64,000 bases of DNA from Diadema setosum (taxonomy: Eukaryota; Echinodermata; Echinoidea; Diadematoida; Diadematidae). The DNA is taken from NCBI GenBank assembly GCA_033980235.1, contig CM067062.1:6748900-6812899 (forward strand). The letters are read 5' to 3'. Below are positions 38,226-51,107 of the stretch, one piece after another (within the stretch, counting starts at the first letter, position 1; each line of letters starts with the position of its first letter). A model generated the notes under the pieces. That model was given only the letters and a program-made list of their open reading frames with translations. It was not told where the DNA came from and made no database searches. A program made the position numbers and the translations under genes.

Positions 38226-41200
38226 GGTCGCCAGTCGTCTTCAGTCCCGCAGCACGCCGAGTGAGTCAGGAATTAGAGTCACTGGAATCTGCATGGTGCC
38301 GTCCGTCACTGGCCAAACACCTAGCGACAGGAAATAGAAAACAAAACAAAACCCACAAAATTTGACCTGGCGTTGATACAAAATAGTTAAGGTTTGCCAA
38401 TCCTAATAAGAAATACATTAGCTGTCTACATTTTGAATGGTTGTAATAGAAAATGTATTACACGGACATGCAGTGGTTGTTAATTAACCAAGTACAGTCA
38501 TAATTGTATTCTACCATAACGCATGGCCCTCCCTTTAGCCAGGGAGGTTGTCTCTCCAACCTCCCCGTTTTAGCTATACGAAAAAGAAATGTTCAAATGC
38601 TTGCGCCGAAAGAATATTAAATGTCGAGCGTAATCTTCCGAACAATGATTGTTTCGTCCTTTCCAAAACAGCGTGTACGCATCACTTACAGTTATCGGCG
38701 GTTGTGGTCAAGCCCACGAGACCGCCGCCCTATACTCCCGGAGGATGATGTCCACCCACACGGATGTTCTTCTTCGCCCGGTTTACGATGATGATGCAGG
38801 TGCAGGGACGGACACTTACTCACGTTGAGTAGCAGAGTAGGGTCAACCGTAACCTCTTCACACGCTCCTTCACAGGCGACACGATGGCAGACTGGTATAT
38901 CCTCGCTGATGCACCAGGCGTCATTCTCCCCCTTTTATATTTTTTTCTCAAATCAAACTACATGCACCTCTATTACAGCCAATCAAAGAAGCAAAATATA
39001 GCCACACCTTGCTCTCGGGACAACATCCCTGGTCTTCATTGGTGGAAGTAAAATTACCTGACCCTCATCACCTGATCCAAAGTGGGTGTGGCTAACACTC
39101 CTACCCAAATAGTCCTTTCAAAATAGAATTACATGCAAATGCATGCATAATCTCAGCGCTTGTTGCTATGTAAGGCAAGCTTTACTGACTAATAAAGAAA
39201 GGATCACACACAATGAAACACGGTATGTTGCCCCCTGGCTCGGCTTGGCGGAGAACGTCAACATGCTTAGCATTCAAGTTTCCCTTCCAGAACTTAAAGG
39301 AAAATTCGACCCCATGTTCTACTTACCAAAAAAAAAAAAAAAAAGTAACTCATCCAAATAGATCTAGACCTTTCTTTCTCGATATCGGACGTGAAATGAG
39401 GTTGAGGGACATCAGGGTGTGACATCCTTCTTCGACACAGTAATATCTGTCGCAAGTGCAAACGCACAAGCTTAGTGAGAAGGAAATGATGTATAATCAG
39501 CCAAAAACTAGTTCTTCGGATAAGGGTTCGTTCAAAATCTATTGAAAATCTTCATTTTGTCTAAAGTACATTTCTGATCTCCAACCATAATTGCTAGAAA
39601 TTCACTTCTTTAGAATCATTTGATGCAAACGGCTTAGCCCTACAGTGCTTACGTCCTATATTTTTCATGTAAAAAAAAAAGAATGCTTCTTGCCGACTTG
39701 TGCACAAACACATAAGAGATTTTCGAGGTCATAATATCTTCCCCTCATCTTATTTACCCACGTAACTTTAATTGATATTACATTTCTGGAAAGTCGTGTG
39801 AGATTATAGAACTCCATACTTTCTCATATTTGCCTGATTATATTGAAACATTCTTTGTTGTGTTTGCTTGATTTGAAAAAAAAAATGTTCTGTCTTCAAA
39901 TCAACTTGACCACGAAGTGTCTTTCCCTTTAAAGGCAAGCGTGGAATAAGGGATGAAAAGAAAAACCAATCTTTTGAATCTTCCTCGTCAAGTCACCTGC
40001 CTTCAATTCCTATTCATTCCCTCAGGTTCTGTTTTCGAATAGACCAGTTCGTAATTCCACTTTGCGCATGAGCAGAAAAAGGTCATTTGTACCAACGGGC
40101 ATTTTGGTTTATTAATTCACCGAGATAAGCATCTGTAATGTGATGATTATTCATGTGATCCTTATCTAAACAGTGCTTGCCAGCACATCCACCTGACAGC
40201 AAGCCTGGTATTTGGCAATATCAAAAGAAAAAGGTTGTTATTGCATTCAATACGAAACAATGAATTAGATGCCTGCTAAAGTGTCAACTGACGGACTATT
40301 CTGGTCACCTGGTCTAAACACAAGTTCATACTTTGTTTGAACACGAATTCCATAAATTGTTATGTTGGGCAGCTTATGCATTATACTGCTTTGAAAACGA
40401 GTGATGTGCCTAACCAACTGAGAAAAAATAAAGGTCATTTGTACCAAGGTGTACGTGAGCTAATTACGAACTGGCTTATAGGTCGTGAATGTCACCTTTG
40501 ACAGATCAGACAAGTGCACTGAAGAGATTTGCATTTCTCAACGGAATCCTTTCAACAGCAGAAGTTTGTTGAAGTGCATTACATAATATTTGATCTCTTC
40601 GATGACGCGCCAAGTTGTTGCTGTTGTTATTGTTAAAAGCTTTCACACTTTCCTTTTCATACTACCGTATTCTCTCAATATACCCCTTGGTCAATGAAAG
40701 CGGATTACGTTAAACATTCCTAGTCAAATGAGATCTTTCCAAAGTCAAATTCCATGCAAATGCGTACAACATATCGGGGCTTGTTGCTACGTATAAGGTA
40801 AGGTATGTCGACTAATTAAAAGGAAAGGAGCGCACACATTATGCTCACCTCCGGGTTCGGCTTGCCAGGGGAGGTCATCTACTTAGCATTCATTTTTGCC
40901 CTCCACAACTTAAAGGTAAACTGCAAGCCTTGTTAATAGCAAAATAAAAGAAAAGTAGCAAATTCACGTGACATGCAGACATTTTTTTTTGGCGATTTTG
41001 AAAGAGAAGTGATGTTGTGGAAACGACAGTTCAACATGTTTCTCCAGAAAGAGTAATAACTGTCCCAAGTGCAAATGCACAAGCGAAGAGGTAACTTTAA
41101 TGATGTCAAATTCGTCACCACAGTAAACTCACTCTTCGGAAGGTTCGTTATGTATACATGTATCAATCAACTTATCGATAATATTCCTATGACTGTTTCC

Positions 41201-41706
41201 CAAGCTATCATAATTGCCAGAACTTCACTTCTCTAGAAGCATTGGACATGGGGTTTACAACTCATTTTTCTCCTTTTAAAGTGAAAAGACGATTATTTTT
41301 GAAGAATTGAGGAAAGTGGGGACAGCAGGAGACTTTCAAAATTATAACATCTCTTCATCTAGTTTTCTTACGTATCTATGATTAACATCACAATTTTTGG
41401 AAAACTTTCCTGTGTTTATTTGATCCTAATAAAGCAGTCTCTGTTGTGTCTGTTTATTAATTTAGAATTTTCTGTCTCTCTTTAAATTGACTTGAGCAGG
41501 GAGTTTTCCCTTTAAAGCAAGAGGGGACTACACAGGGATGGGAAAAACACCAATCTTTCTCTGTCCAATTATCACATGCCTTCCCACCCTTTCGCGTTTT
41601 GTTTTCGAATAAGGCGTGATCCGCCAGAGACAACAGATGGTCTGCCACACTACATCGTCTGGCGTATTATACACGGCTACTGAATCGGTTTGCATTCCTC
41701 ATCACG

Positions 41707-42098
41707 TTAAAGGAATGGTACAGTTTTGGTTGAGACCTGATTTCAGGTTTCTAACATTTTTGGGGGGAGGTAATGAGAAACTTCTTATAAAATATGAAAG
41801 AGCATGTAATTCGATGAGGAATTCAATGTTTATTTGATGAAAATTGGTTTTGAAATGGCTAAAATATCAAAAAAAGAGCGATTCTAATAAAGTGTGGGAC
41901 CCACACTTTATTACGATCGCTTTGTTTTACTTTGTTTTTGGATGTTTCAGTCATTCCAAACACCGATTTTCATCAAATAAACTTTGAATTCCTCTTAAAA
42001 TGGTATGTTCTGTACTATATCATAGGTGTTTTCTTGGTATCTCGCAAAAAGTTAAAAGATCAATTCTCATCTCCACCAATACTGTACCATCCCTTTAA
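41707..42098. mobile_element. TTAAAGGGACTGTA-family MITE, copy 3 (392 bp)
   Basis: Starts TTAAAGGAATGGTACAGTTT and ends ACTGTACCATCCCTTTAA. The interior shares TTTGATGAAAATTGGTTTTG and AAATATGAAAGAGCATGTAA with the copies at 23985 and 24755. Its right TTAA is also the left TTAA of the next element. Confidence 0.87.
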
Positions 42099-42881
42099 CC
42101 CTAAAAGGGCCGGGGGGGGGGGGGGGGTGGAATCCACCCCCCCCCCCCCTCGACGTTCGCGCTATAATTCTGTAACGCGAGAAGGCCTCATCGCGAGGGT
42201 TCTTGACTTTCTTCGTTCAAGTCTTGCGCAACTTTTGAGACCAAATTTTCAACGTCCGCCCATTCTTTTGCGAAGCCACGCCCATTTTCGTAACGGAATG
42301 TCGCCTCAAAACGGGCACAATTTTGTGATTTTGTCTGTTTGTGTACATTTCCTATGGAAAACAGTGCTCTGTCATGAAAGTCATAAAAACCTGATTATTT
42401 ACAATTAATCACTTTCATTGATTAATTTTGTGCTAATTATGGTAGAAAAGTGGTCAGTGACAATTTCCAATGAAAAAACAAAGAAAAAAACAAAAGTTGA
42501 AAAACAAAGAAATACATAAGAAATTCTAAAACAATAAAATACATAAGAATTGAAATGAGTTTTGGAAGTTTTTGTGATGTACAATTGTTGAATATGCTAA
42601 AACAGATTTACAGATCAAAAATTAGACTCTCAATGCTTTTAATTAGGCTAAAATATTATCTTGAGCTTAATTTGCATAATTAATTAATTAAAATTAGAAA
42701 TTGATTGTTTCAAAAAATCTTATGACACAATCTTGTAGATTATGACGCGGGTCTCACGCATGCAAAATTTCATCGCGATCGCACCACCGATGGCCGAGAT
42801 CGGGGGGGGGGGGCGGAATCCACCCCCCCCCCCCCCCCCGGTCTGAGCATAGCCAAAAAAGCCCGGCCCTTTTAGGGTTAA
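42095..42881. mobile_element. TTAACCCTAAAAGGGCC element (787 bp)
   Basis: Starts TTAACCCTAAAAGGGCCGGG and ends CCCGGCCCTTTTAGGGTTAA. Just inside each end are long G/C homopolymers bracketing GGAATCCACC. No coding region. A fragment of the same family is at 56747-56790. Confidence 0.85.
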
Positions 42882-43971
42882 GTGATTCATTCAATAGCCG
42901 AAGCTTCTATGGTAAGACGTTATATTTAGTCTGGACGTTTGTTGCTATGTGAGGAAAGCTGTGCCGACATAAGAGCGGGGAAAACACACACAATAAAGGA
43001 CACAATATAGGCTACCCGGAGTCGTCTACAGACCTGTTCAGTTTGGATGCTTTTTTTTTTTCAATCAACCATAACTGGGGGCTTCAGTATGCTTAACGAA
43101 AGTTGATTCATGCACAGGCATTTATTCACCGTACTCATTGCACAACCATTGAATTATCTTTTCTACTTATTTTGGCAGTCCCCCATTTATGGCCAAGATT
43201 AGCTACAGAATTATAAAACCAAATAGGTCTAGACCTGCATGCTTCGCAGTCAATGCTCCCTTCCACGATTTAAAGGTAAACTCCAATCCATGATCTACTT
43301 AACAAAAGAAAGAAGAAAATTATATAATCAAGGTGAAATAACAGACGTTTTATCAACATCAAATGTGAACGAGGTTTTGGATTTTTTAACATTTCATCAG
43401 AGTTTAACATAATTTCCCCCAAGCAATGATACCTGTCCTATATATTAGATGCACAAGACATAGTGACAAGGAAATAATTTCATCATCGTAAAACTCATCA
43501 ATCGAGAGGTTCGTTAAAAGAATGAAATCATAAAAGCATTCTTTTTTTTTATAACACACCTAGTATGATCTTCTCTTCTGATATCATATTGCTAGAACTT
43601 CACTTCTGCGGAATTGTTTGATGTAAATATATCTCCCATTTCTTCTTTTTCATGTGAAAAGTTATATTTAATGTGGAAGACTTCTGCACAAACAAACAAG
43701 AGATTTTCGAGGTGATATGACATCGACCCCTTTTTTTAATTTGCCGACGTGACTATATAGGATTGATAATACATTTCTGGGAAAACATGTGAAAATTGGG
43801 AATTCAATAACTTTCTTAAGACTTTATTGCCCAATTGTAATGAAACATTCTTTGTTGTAATTGTTTGGTTGAAAATGTTTTTCCATTGTCACCTTGACTA
43901 GATTTTCCATATCTCCCTTTAAAGCAAGAGGGAACTAAGGGTTTGAAAAAAGAAACAGGTCAAGCTTTCTC

Positions 43972-44438
43972 TTAAAGGAGACCTCCGGATGATTTTCAGA
44001 TTTGTACATTTGAACAACTATAAATTACTTATACTGAGGACAGAGTTTCAGAATTTGTGATAATTCTGATGACGAATAAGAATATTTTCAAAATTTAGAA
44101 CAATTGCAATGAACAAGGATGATGACATGACAGAGTCACCATAAGAATGCAAGAGTTGGGGCTCATGGAAGCAGAACAAAAAAAAGAAGGCATGCATAGA
44201 TTATACACAGGTGAACTCGCAAGCAAGCGGTATTGTAATGAAATTACACTGCTACATTTCTGAAATATGTGAATCTTCTATGTCATCATCCTTGTTCAGT
44301 GTAATTTGTTTAAGGTTTTTCAAAGTATTGTTTCTCTGCTCCAGAACCACAATAAATTCCACAAATCTGTACATGGAGTTGTTGATTTATGTACTACATG
44401 ATGTGAAATTATGAAAATCGTCTGGAATGTCCCTTTAA
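43972..44438. mobile_element. TTAAAGGAGACCTCC MITE (467 bp)
   Basis: Starts TTAAAGGAGACCTCCGGATG and ends CGTCTGGAATGTCCCTTTAA. The inner portion GATGATGACATGA/TGTCATCATCCTTGTTC pairs. TTAA at both ends. Confidence 0.8.
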
Positions 44439-45493
44439 ATTTTCCTCGACAATTCACCCGCTTCGTACCTCCGACTGAGACGACAGAGGGTCTGCTACGA
44501 CATCATGTGATGTATAACAAACCATTCAAGCCACCCTTTGTCAATGAAGGAGGAGTAAACTAGCCAATCTTTGCCCTCGTCTTCACAACAAAGCGGGAGC
44601 AGTAAACGTTCCTATAAGTCAACCGAGTCCTTTCAAAAGTCGAATTACATGAAAATGCGTACAAAGTCTCTGCGATTATTGCTTGCTATGTGAGGCAAGG
44701 TATGTCGACTGAGATTGAAAGGACACGCACACACAGTACCCCCCCCCCCCCTCCCTGTCGGGTATTCATCTATATCTTCCATTCACAACTTAAGGGGAAA
44801 TTCCTCTCCATTTTCTATTTGACAAATTGAAAAAAAAGAAGGTAAAATGGTAGACGTTTTTATCAATATTGGACGTGAAATAAGGTTGTGGAATATGAGA
44901 GTTTAGAATGTTTTCCAAATGATTAACATTGTCCCAATTACAAATGTATGAGTGACAAAGAAATGATATCATCACTTTAAAAAGAAAACAATTCTTCGAA
45001 TGTTCGTACACTCCAAAAAAGAAACAACGACCATTCCTTTGTCGATAGCGCACCTATGAACTTCTCAGCTATTATCACAGTTGAACAGCTTACATTTCCT
45101 TCTTGTTTTGTGTGATAAATGTGAATATTGATTGAAGACTTGTGCACGCAAGAAAACAAGAGATTTTCGAAATCATTACATCACTCCCAGTTTAATTTGC
45201 CCATGTGAATCTTGTTGAAATTAAATTGTATATTTCTGGAAAGTTCTGTGAAAAATTAGAATTCCGTAATTTTCCTATCTTATTGTAATGAAACAATGTT
45301 TGTTGTCTTTGTTTGATTTATTTTTCTCTCATTTCTAAAATCAACTTGACCAAAGAGTGATTTTCCCTTGAAAGCAATAAGGGAATTAAGGATTTAAAAA
45401 AATCAAGCTTTCATTTGAATCTTTCTCTGTAATTCACCCACCTTCCTATGCATTTCCTTCGGTTTGGTTTTCCAATAAGGCGTGAATATCACC

Positions 45494-45849
45494 TTAAAGG
45501 CATAATTTACCATTTGCAGATGAAAGCATTAGTGCTATAAAATAGTTCTAAAATGTGAGTTACGGATAGAAACAACCACTGTCAAAATTTGAATCCGCAT
45601 AGTCGATGTTAAGTATTGTTAAATACACAAAATGTGAACAATAGTTATAATAAAAATGTTTCCAGACTAAACCGTATACAGTTACGGTTTATTGAGAAAA
45701 CCCCTGATATCTCCTTATATTTTAGGTTTTATAGCAAATATTTCATATGGTAGGATGTTTTATGATACAACAGACCTACACATATGCATCAAAATGATAT
45801 CTTGAAAATTTTTGAAATCACTGCTCCCAAAGGTAAACTGGACCTTTAA
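45494..45849. mobile_element. TTAAAGGCATAATTTACC MITE (356 bp)
   Basis: Starts TTAAAGGCATAATTTACC and ends GGTAAACTGGACCTTTAA. The interior contains the inverted pair ACCGTATACAGTTACGGT near 45671. Terminal TTAA on both sides. Confidence 0.75.
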
Positions 45850-45920
45850 CCTCGACATAGAGGTCTGCAAAACGACTCGTCTGACCATGCAGGGTGACCC
45901 GAGAAGTTATGCGCTTAATG

Positions 45921-46050
45921 ACAGGTGGTACCCAGGTGTTTTGACAAAAGAGAACATTCAGTAATCAGGACTAGCGTTCTTATCTTACAGGTGGTACACA
46001 GGTGCTTTGACAAAAGACAGCATTCAGTAATCAGGCCTAGCGCTCTTTCA
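45921..46050. repeat. Two-copy tandem repeat, 66-bp period
   Basis: ACAGGTGGTAC...TTTTGACAAAAGA...CATTCAGTAATCAGG occurs at 45921 and again at 45987 with a few differences. Confidence 0.9.
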
Positions 46051-47210
46051 ACAGAAAAGATTTCCCCCTGCTGCAGTTCGCTCTCTCTTTCAGTGTGCTA
46101 GCAACAATCAATGTGTGAGCTTTAATTTAAATTGGAGCAACGAACCAAAATGCACTGTAAAGTAGAAAATTACGCTGGAACACACTTTAGTGGAACTCTA
46201 TATTGGGAAGATCACAATTTTGATATGCCAGATTAAAAGATACACAGCTAGCATGCGCATAATTTTTGTTCATTTTTTAAGAGGACCTAATTTCCATTTC
46301 AGTTCGATTTACGTATTATGAAGAGTAAAGAAATATATGTTAATAATGTTAAATTCTCTCCTAAACTGTTCTAAATAGATTCTAGTATTTCATTGAAATA
46401 TTGCGTTGAAATATAGCTTGTAATTCAATGAAATGTGAAACATTTTCTTCGTCTCTATATTTCGTCTTGGAGCTAGAGCGGCGCCGAGCAATATATCAAC
46501 GCGAGGAGGAATGCTAGACCATGGAGCTACCTAGACATTCCATTGTACTGCTCTTTTAGAACCAAAGCATGTGTTTGCATCGATTACGAAGAGTTGCCAC
46601 TCCGTCCGTAACACTTCCCTGCTCTGACGTACATGTCTGAATACTGAAGCGATTTGCATTTCCCATCATTAATTGAAATTGCCGAAGTTTATAGAAATCA
46701 AAATGTAGTCTCGACGCTTGTTGCTATGTGAGGCGGGCTTTAACAAAATAACATGGAGAAAAGGATCACAGACAATGCGGACCAATCATTATTATTGCAC
46801 AACCTTCGCTCGCTCAGTATCTATAATTCTCCCTTGGAACATTTTACTAGGTGTTCTGGTCTTTGACAATAAAAAGAAAAGTCGTACAAGCAGAATGGTT
46901 AGCATTGTCATGAAAATCAGACATACGACAATAAAATAATGGTTTTCAAAATGATGCTAACATGTTTTCGCAAAACAACCACGTAGGCCTATAATTATGT
47001 CACTACTACATGTGCGTATAATAACAAGAAAATAATGACATATAACAGCACATTCACTCTTCAACTTGCTTGTTTATAAATTATGTCATAAAAGGCATTC
47101 ATTTTGTCAACGTTGTTAACGTTTTCACCATTTTACGTACATTGATTTGTGTATCATTTTGTTCGCCAGGTTTATAGCACCTGAATGTGCTGTAAACCTG
47201 GATATAACTA
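46051..47210. other. Intergenic sequence in the tandem-array region
   Basis: AT-rich, with one recurrence of the CGCTTGTTGCTATG landmark near 46715. No gene recognised. Confidence 0.6.
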
Positions 47211-48167
47211 TAATAACGGGATAACAATAAAGAATGAATCTTTTGTATTAAGTAGACCTAACAGGCTAATGCGTGCATCTTTGTGAGTTTAGTAGCATTT
47301 TTCACTAAAGTACATTTTTTAGTGGTTTTCATTCCCATATCATGTTCTCTGCACACTGATATTGCTGCCAAAATACTGAAAGGGACAGCGAACAGCTTGC
47401 TCGCTGGGTCTATTGTGATAGAGCACAGACCTCCATTGAGGTCAGTGTGATAGAGGAGTGCTGCCTTTTGTCAATGCGATTCATTAATCTTTATAAACAC
47501 CTGTGATAGAGCGCATAACTTCTCTGGATCACGGAGCATGAGGAAGGAGAGATTATTGTTTCTTCCCCAACTCTATCACATCCCTGGTTGAATGTTATAC
47601 GAACGTATGTAGCCCCAGCGCTTGTTGCTGTGTGTGGTAAGACCACCTTGCTATCAAAAGACAGATAAGAAAAGAGGCACACACATCAAAGTAACACGTG
47701 ATTATACCCTCCGGACTTCGGCTTGTCACTGGGCGCTTTCCTGGTCAGAATTATTTTCTTTCTTTTAACTTCCTCTCCTTGTTCTAGTTGACTGTACAAG
47801 TCAAAAGACGGAAATTTTTCAAAATCAGGCGTATGACGAGGTTTTAGAGAATCCCTAAATTTAACATGTTATGTAACATGAAAGTTAACAAATAATGGTC
47901 AACTATATAATGTATTCAGAGTGAACAGGAAATGATGTCATTATTTTAAACTCACCACTTCTCCGATTGGAGCGGTGGAAAGATGTCATAAAATCAGTCC
48001 TTTTCTTTTACATTTTAAGTCAAGAAACTTTGATAATTAATGTAATATAGGCTGCAGGCTCCCAGGTTGTTGTTTTTGTTTGTTTTTGTTTTGCTCTTAA
48101 AAAAAAAGAATCGGAAACAAAATAACACCAACAAATATCCAAAGGTTCCGCCCTTATTCTCGTCTGA

Positions 48168-48430
48168 GCAGGGGGGGGGGGGGGGGGGGGTAGTGGTCTT
48201 GAACCCAACCCCCAGGTTCCGCAGCCCCTATCCTCAAAAACGTTCGTCGCCCCCCCCCCCCCCAGGTTCGTTGTTCCGAAGGTTCGTTAATACGAAAATG
48301 AAATAAGGTTCGTTGTTCCGACGGTTCGTTAATCCGAAAAGATTTTTTAAAAATCTTTATTTGAAGGTTCGTTATTGTACGCACAGTTCTTTTCATTTTC
48401 GGATTAGCGTATTGTTGTGGCCTTTTTCGA
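48168..48430. repeat. GGTTCGTT(G/A)TTCCGA repeat with G/C homopolymers
   Basis: Four GGTTCGTT words alternate with TTCCGAAGGTT/TACGAAAATGAA-like words between 48265 and 48380, ending with TTTTCATTTTCGGATTAGCG in inverted sense. A 23-nt G run (48170-48192) and a C run (about 48250-48263) precede it. Probably a foldback element. Confidence 0.6.
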
Positions 48431-48534
48431 TCGGCAACACCGGATTTAGAAATGTGGTCTACTTTCCAAAGGAACACAGATTTAATACATGTATGTCAGT
48501 TGGGGAGAAAGTCCGTGAACATGTATCTTGCTCC

Positions 48535-48605
48535 TCCTCTTCTTCTTCTTCTTCTTCTTCTTCTTCTTCTTCTTTTCCTCCTCCTCCTTCGTCTTCTTCT
48601 TCCTT
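48535..48605. repeat. (CTT)n/(CCT)n microsatellite
   Basis: Run of CTT triplets passing into CCT triplets. It makes a poly-Ser frame with no coding meaning. Confidence 0.95.
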
Positions 48606-49337
48606 ATCTTCCTGTTCTTTTCAATTGATTTGGAATATTTTTTTTTCTTTGGAATATAGTGTTTCAGTTGACTTAAAAATTACCAAAATGTTGAAACGAT
48701 TTAGTCAAACGTTCAAAAGTAAATTATTATTGACATTTGATCTGTTATATATTTCTAACTTTATCCACTCTCCATCTTTTTATTCTCCTTTTGTCTCTTT
48801 CTATCCTGATTTATTTTATGTTGTTTATTGTGTATTTCATCTGTGACTGTCATGTTATGTCACATGGGGCCTTTTACAAACAAGATTTGTGTGCTTCTGT
48901 TGAGTTGGTCCCCCACACTTTGTAGAAAAATTATACTGTTCAAATGTCACTTTTGTTGCAGACTTTTCATGTGGAAATAAATGAAATGAAATTATTTTGT
49001 TGTTGTTGTTGTTTGTCTGTTGGCCTTTGATGTCACCATGTACCATCCCAGTTTAGCTTCCTATGAAACGCTGCAACAGGGATTACTTCTTCAAGGTTCA
49101 AGGTGTGTATGATGCAGGGCCTAGTATGAATTTAATATTCACCCTGTTAAAATCCCAACACAAAATTACCTGTTTGTGTACTAGTAACTTCTCGGGATAT
49201 ATACCCTCCTTATATGATACAGTGATCTGATAATCAGATCGATCACTGTATAGCCATCATGTTCCATGTAAATTTACTGAAATGTAGCCCTGTTAGTAAT
49301 AGACCTATTTCGTGATTGATCTGATTGGCATCTATCT

Positions 49338-49505
49338 GAATTGAATTGGATTGAATTGAATTGAATTGAACTGAATTGAATTGAAATGAAATGAAATGAA
49401 TTGAATTGAATTGAATTGAATTGAATTGAATTGAATTGAATTGAATTAAATTGAATTGAATTGAACTGAATTGAATTGATTTGATTTGAAGTGAAATGAA
49501 TGAAT
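49338..49505. repeat. (TTGAA)n pentanucleotide tract
   Basis: About 165 bp of GAATT/TTGAA pentamers with scattered changes. Confidence 0.93.
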
Positions 49506-49685
49506 TGAATTCTATGGGAATGAATTGACTCGTCGACTCATCGCCAGCAACAACATTCATATTTAATACAGCTGCAGCAGCCGACGGTCTGTGTACTGGT
49601 GTTTCCCTTCCGATGCCACAAATTGCGCCCCGCGACGGGGTTACCGGTCGCGTTTTTGTTTTTGTTTTTTTGTTTTGTTTTTTTG

Positions 49686-50944
49686 TACGAAAGACCATTA
49701 GTGCCACGGAGAAAAAAAAACTACTATTTCTACTAATCTGTTTAAACAGATTATAATCTGTAATAACAGATTACGGTATTTCCACTAATCGGTTTAAACA
49801 GATTACAGTAATTCAACTAATCTGTTTAAACAGATTATAATCTGTTATAACAGATTACGGTATTTCTACTAATCTGTTTAAACAGATTACGGTATTTCTT
49901 CTAATCTGTTTAAACAGATTATAATCTGTTATAACAGATTACGGTATTTCTACTAATCTGTTTAAACAGATTACGGTATTTCTTCTAATCTGTTTAAACA
50001 GATTATAATCTGTTATAACAGATTACGGTATTTCTACTAATCTGTTTAAACAGATTACGGTATTTCTTCTAATCTGTTTAAACAGATTATAATCTGTAAT
50101 AACAGATTACGGTAATTCTACTAATCTGTTATAACAGATTATAATCTGTAATAACAGATTACATTACTTCAACTAATCTGTTTAAACAGATTATAATCTG
50201 TTATAACAGATTACGGTATTTCTACTAATCTGTTTAAACAGATTACGGTATTTCTTCTAATCTGTTTAAACAGATTATAATCTGTTATAACAGATTACGG
50301 TATTTCTACTAATCTGTTTAAACAGATTACGGTATTTCTTCTAATCTGTTTAAACAGATTATAATCTGTTATAACAGATTATGGTATTTCTACTAATCTG
50401 TTTAAACAGATTACGGTATTTCTTCTAATCTGTTTAAACAGATTATAATCTGTTATAACAGATTACGGTAATTCTACTAATCTGTTATAACAGATTATAA
50501 TCTGTTATAACAGATTATAATCTGTTATAACAGATTATAATCTGTTTAAACAGATTAGAAGAAATACCGTAATCTGTTTAAACAGATAAGTAGAAATACC
50601 GTAATCTGTTATAACAGATTATAATCTGTTTAAACAGATTAGAAGAAATACCGTAATCTGTTTAAACAGATTAGTAGAAATACCGTAATCTGTTATAACA
50701 GATTATAATCTGTTTAAACAGATTAGAAGAAATACCGTAATCTGTTTAAACAGATTAGTAGAAATACCGTAATCTGTTATAACAGATTATAATCTGTTTA
50801 AACAGATAAGAAGAAATACCGTAATCTGTTTAAACAGATTAGTAGAAATACCGTAATCTGTTATTACAGATTATAATCTGTTTAAACAGATTAGTAGAAA
50901 TAGTAGTTTTTTTTTTTTCTCCGTGGCACTAATGGTCTTTCGTA
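49686..50944. mobile_element. 1.26-kb foldback element built from 20-bp palindromes
   Basis: Inverted ends: TACGAAAGACCATTAGTGCC then ACGGAGAAA at 49686-49718, and the matching CTCCGTGGCACTAATGGTCT ending TTCGTA at 50944. The interior is an array of TAATCTGTTTAAACAGATTA and TAATCTGTTATAACAGATTA (each a perfect palindrome), joined directly or through the spacer CGGTATTTCTAC/CGGTATTTCTTC. The spacer is in this orientation up to about 50478 and reversed from about 50557, so the array itself is also inverted. TTTTTG flanks both sides but lies in low-complexity sequence. No coding frame. Confidence 0.95.
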
Positions 50945-51020
50945 TTTTTGTTTGTTTGTTTGTTTGTTTTTTTTTAAGACGGCACAGATTGGGGCATGGC
51001 GCGTGTTCAGGGAAAAACGT

Positions 51021-51107
51021 TGGGTTAGGGTTTATGGTTAGGGTTAGGGTTTATGGTTAGGGTTATTGGTTAGGGTTGGGGTCAGGGTTAGGGTTAGGGT
51101 TAGGGTA
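51021..51107. repeat. Interstitial telomere-like (TTAGGG)n tract
   Basis: About 85 bp of GGGTTA hexamers with variant units (GGGTTTATGGTTA, GGGTTATTGGTTA, GGGGTCAGGGTTA). It matches the metazoan telomere repeat but is degenerate and internal. Confidence 0.93.

Larger units (their letters stand above)
39100..48000. repeat. Array of diverged tandem segments, about 1-1.7 kb each
   Basis: The block CGCTTGTTGCTATG with following GCACACACA-like words recurs at about 39150, 40785, 42945, 44685, 46715 and 47620. A second landmark, (AA)CAAGAGATTTTCGA, recurs near 39712, 43697 and 45160, with a decayed form near 41330; a third, CCCTTTAAAGCAAG, near 39930, 41510, 43917 and 45367. Order of blocks is constant. 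Apparent periods differ because four or more TTAA-ended elements sit in the array. No coding capacity was recognised. Confidence 0.7.

Noticed and set aside
49730..50900. Resemblance to a CRISPR array (regular short repeats with spacers)
   Set aside because: The host is a eukaryote, the repeats are perfect palindromes, the spacers are identical to each other and the whole is inside inverted ends.
51021..51107. A chromosome end
   Set aside because: The telomere-like tract is short, degenerate and followed by 13 kb including two conserved genes.
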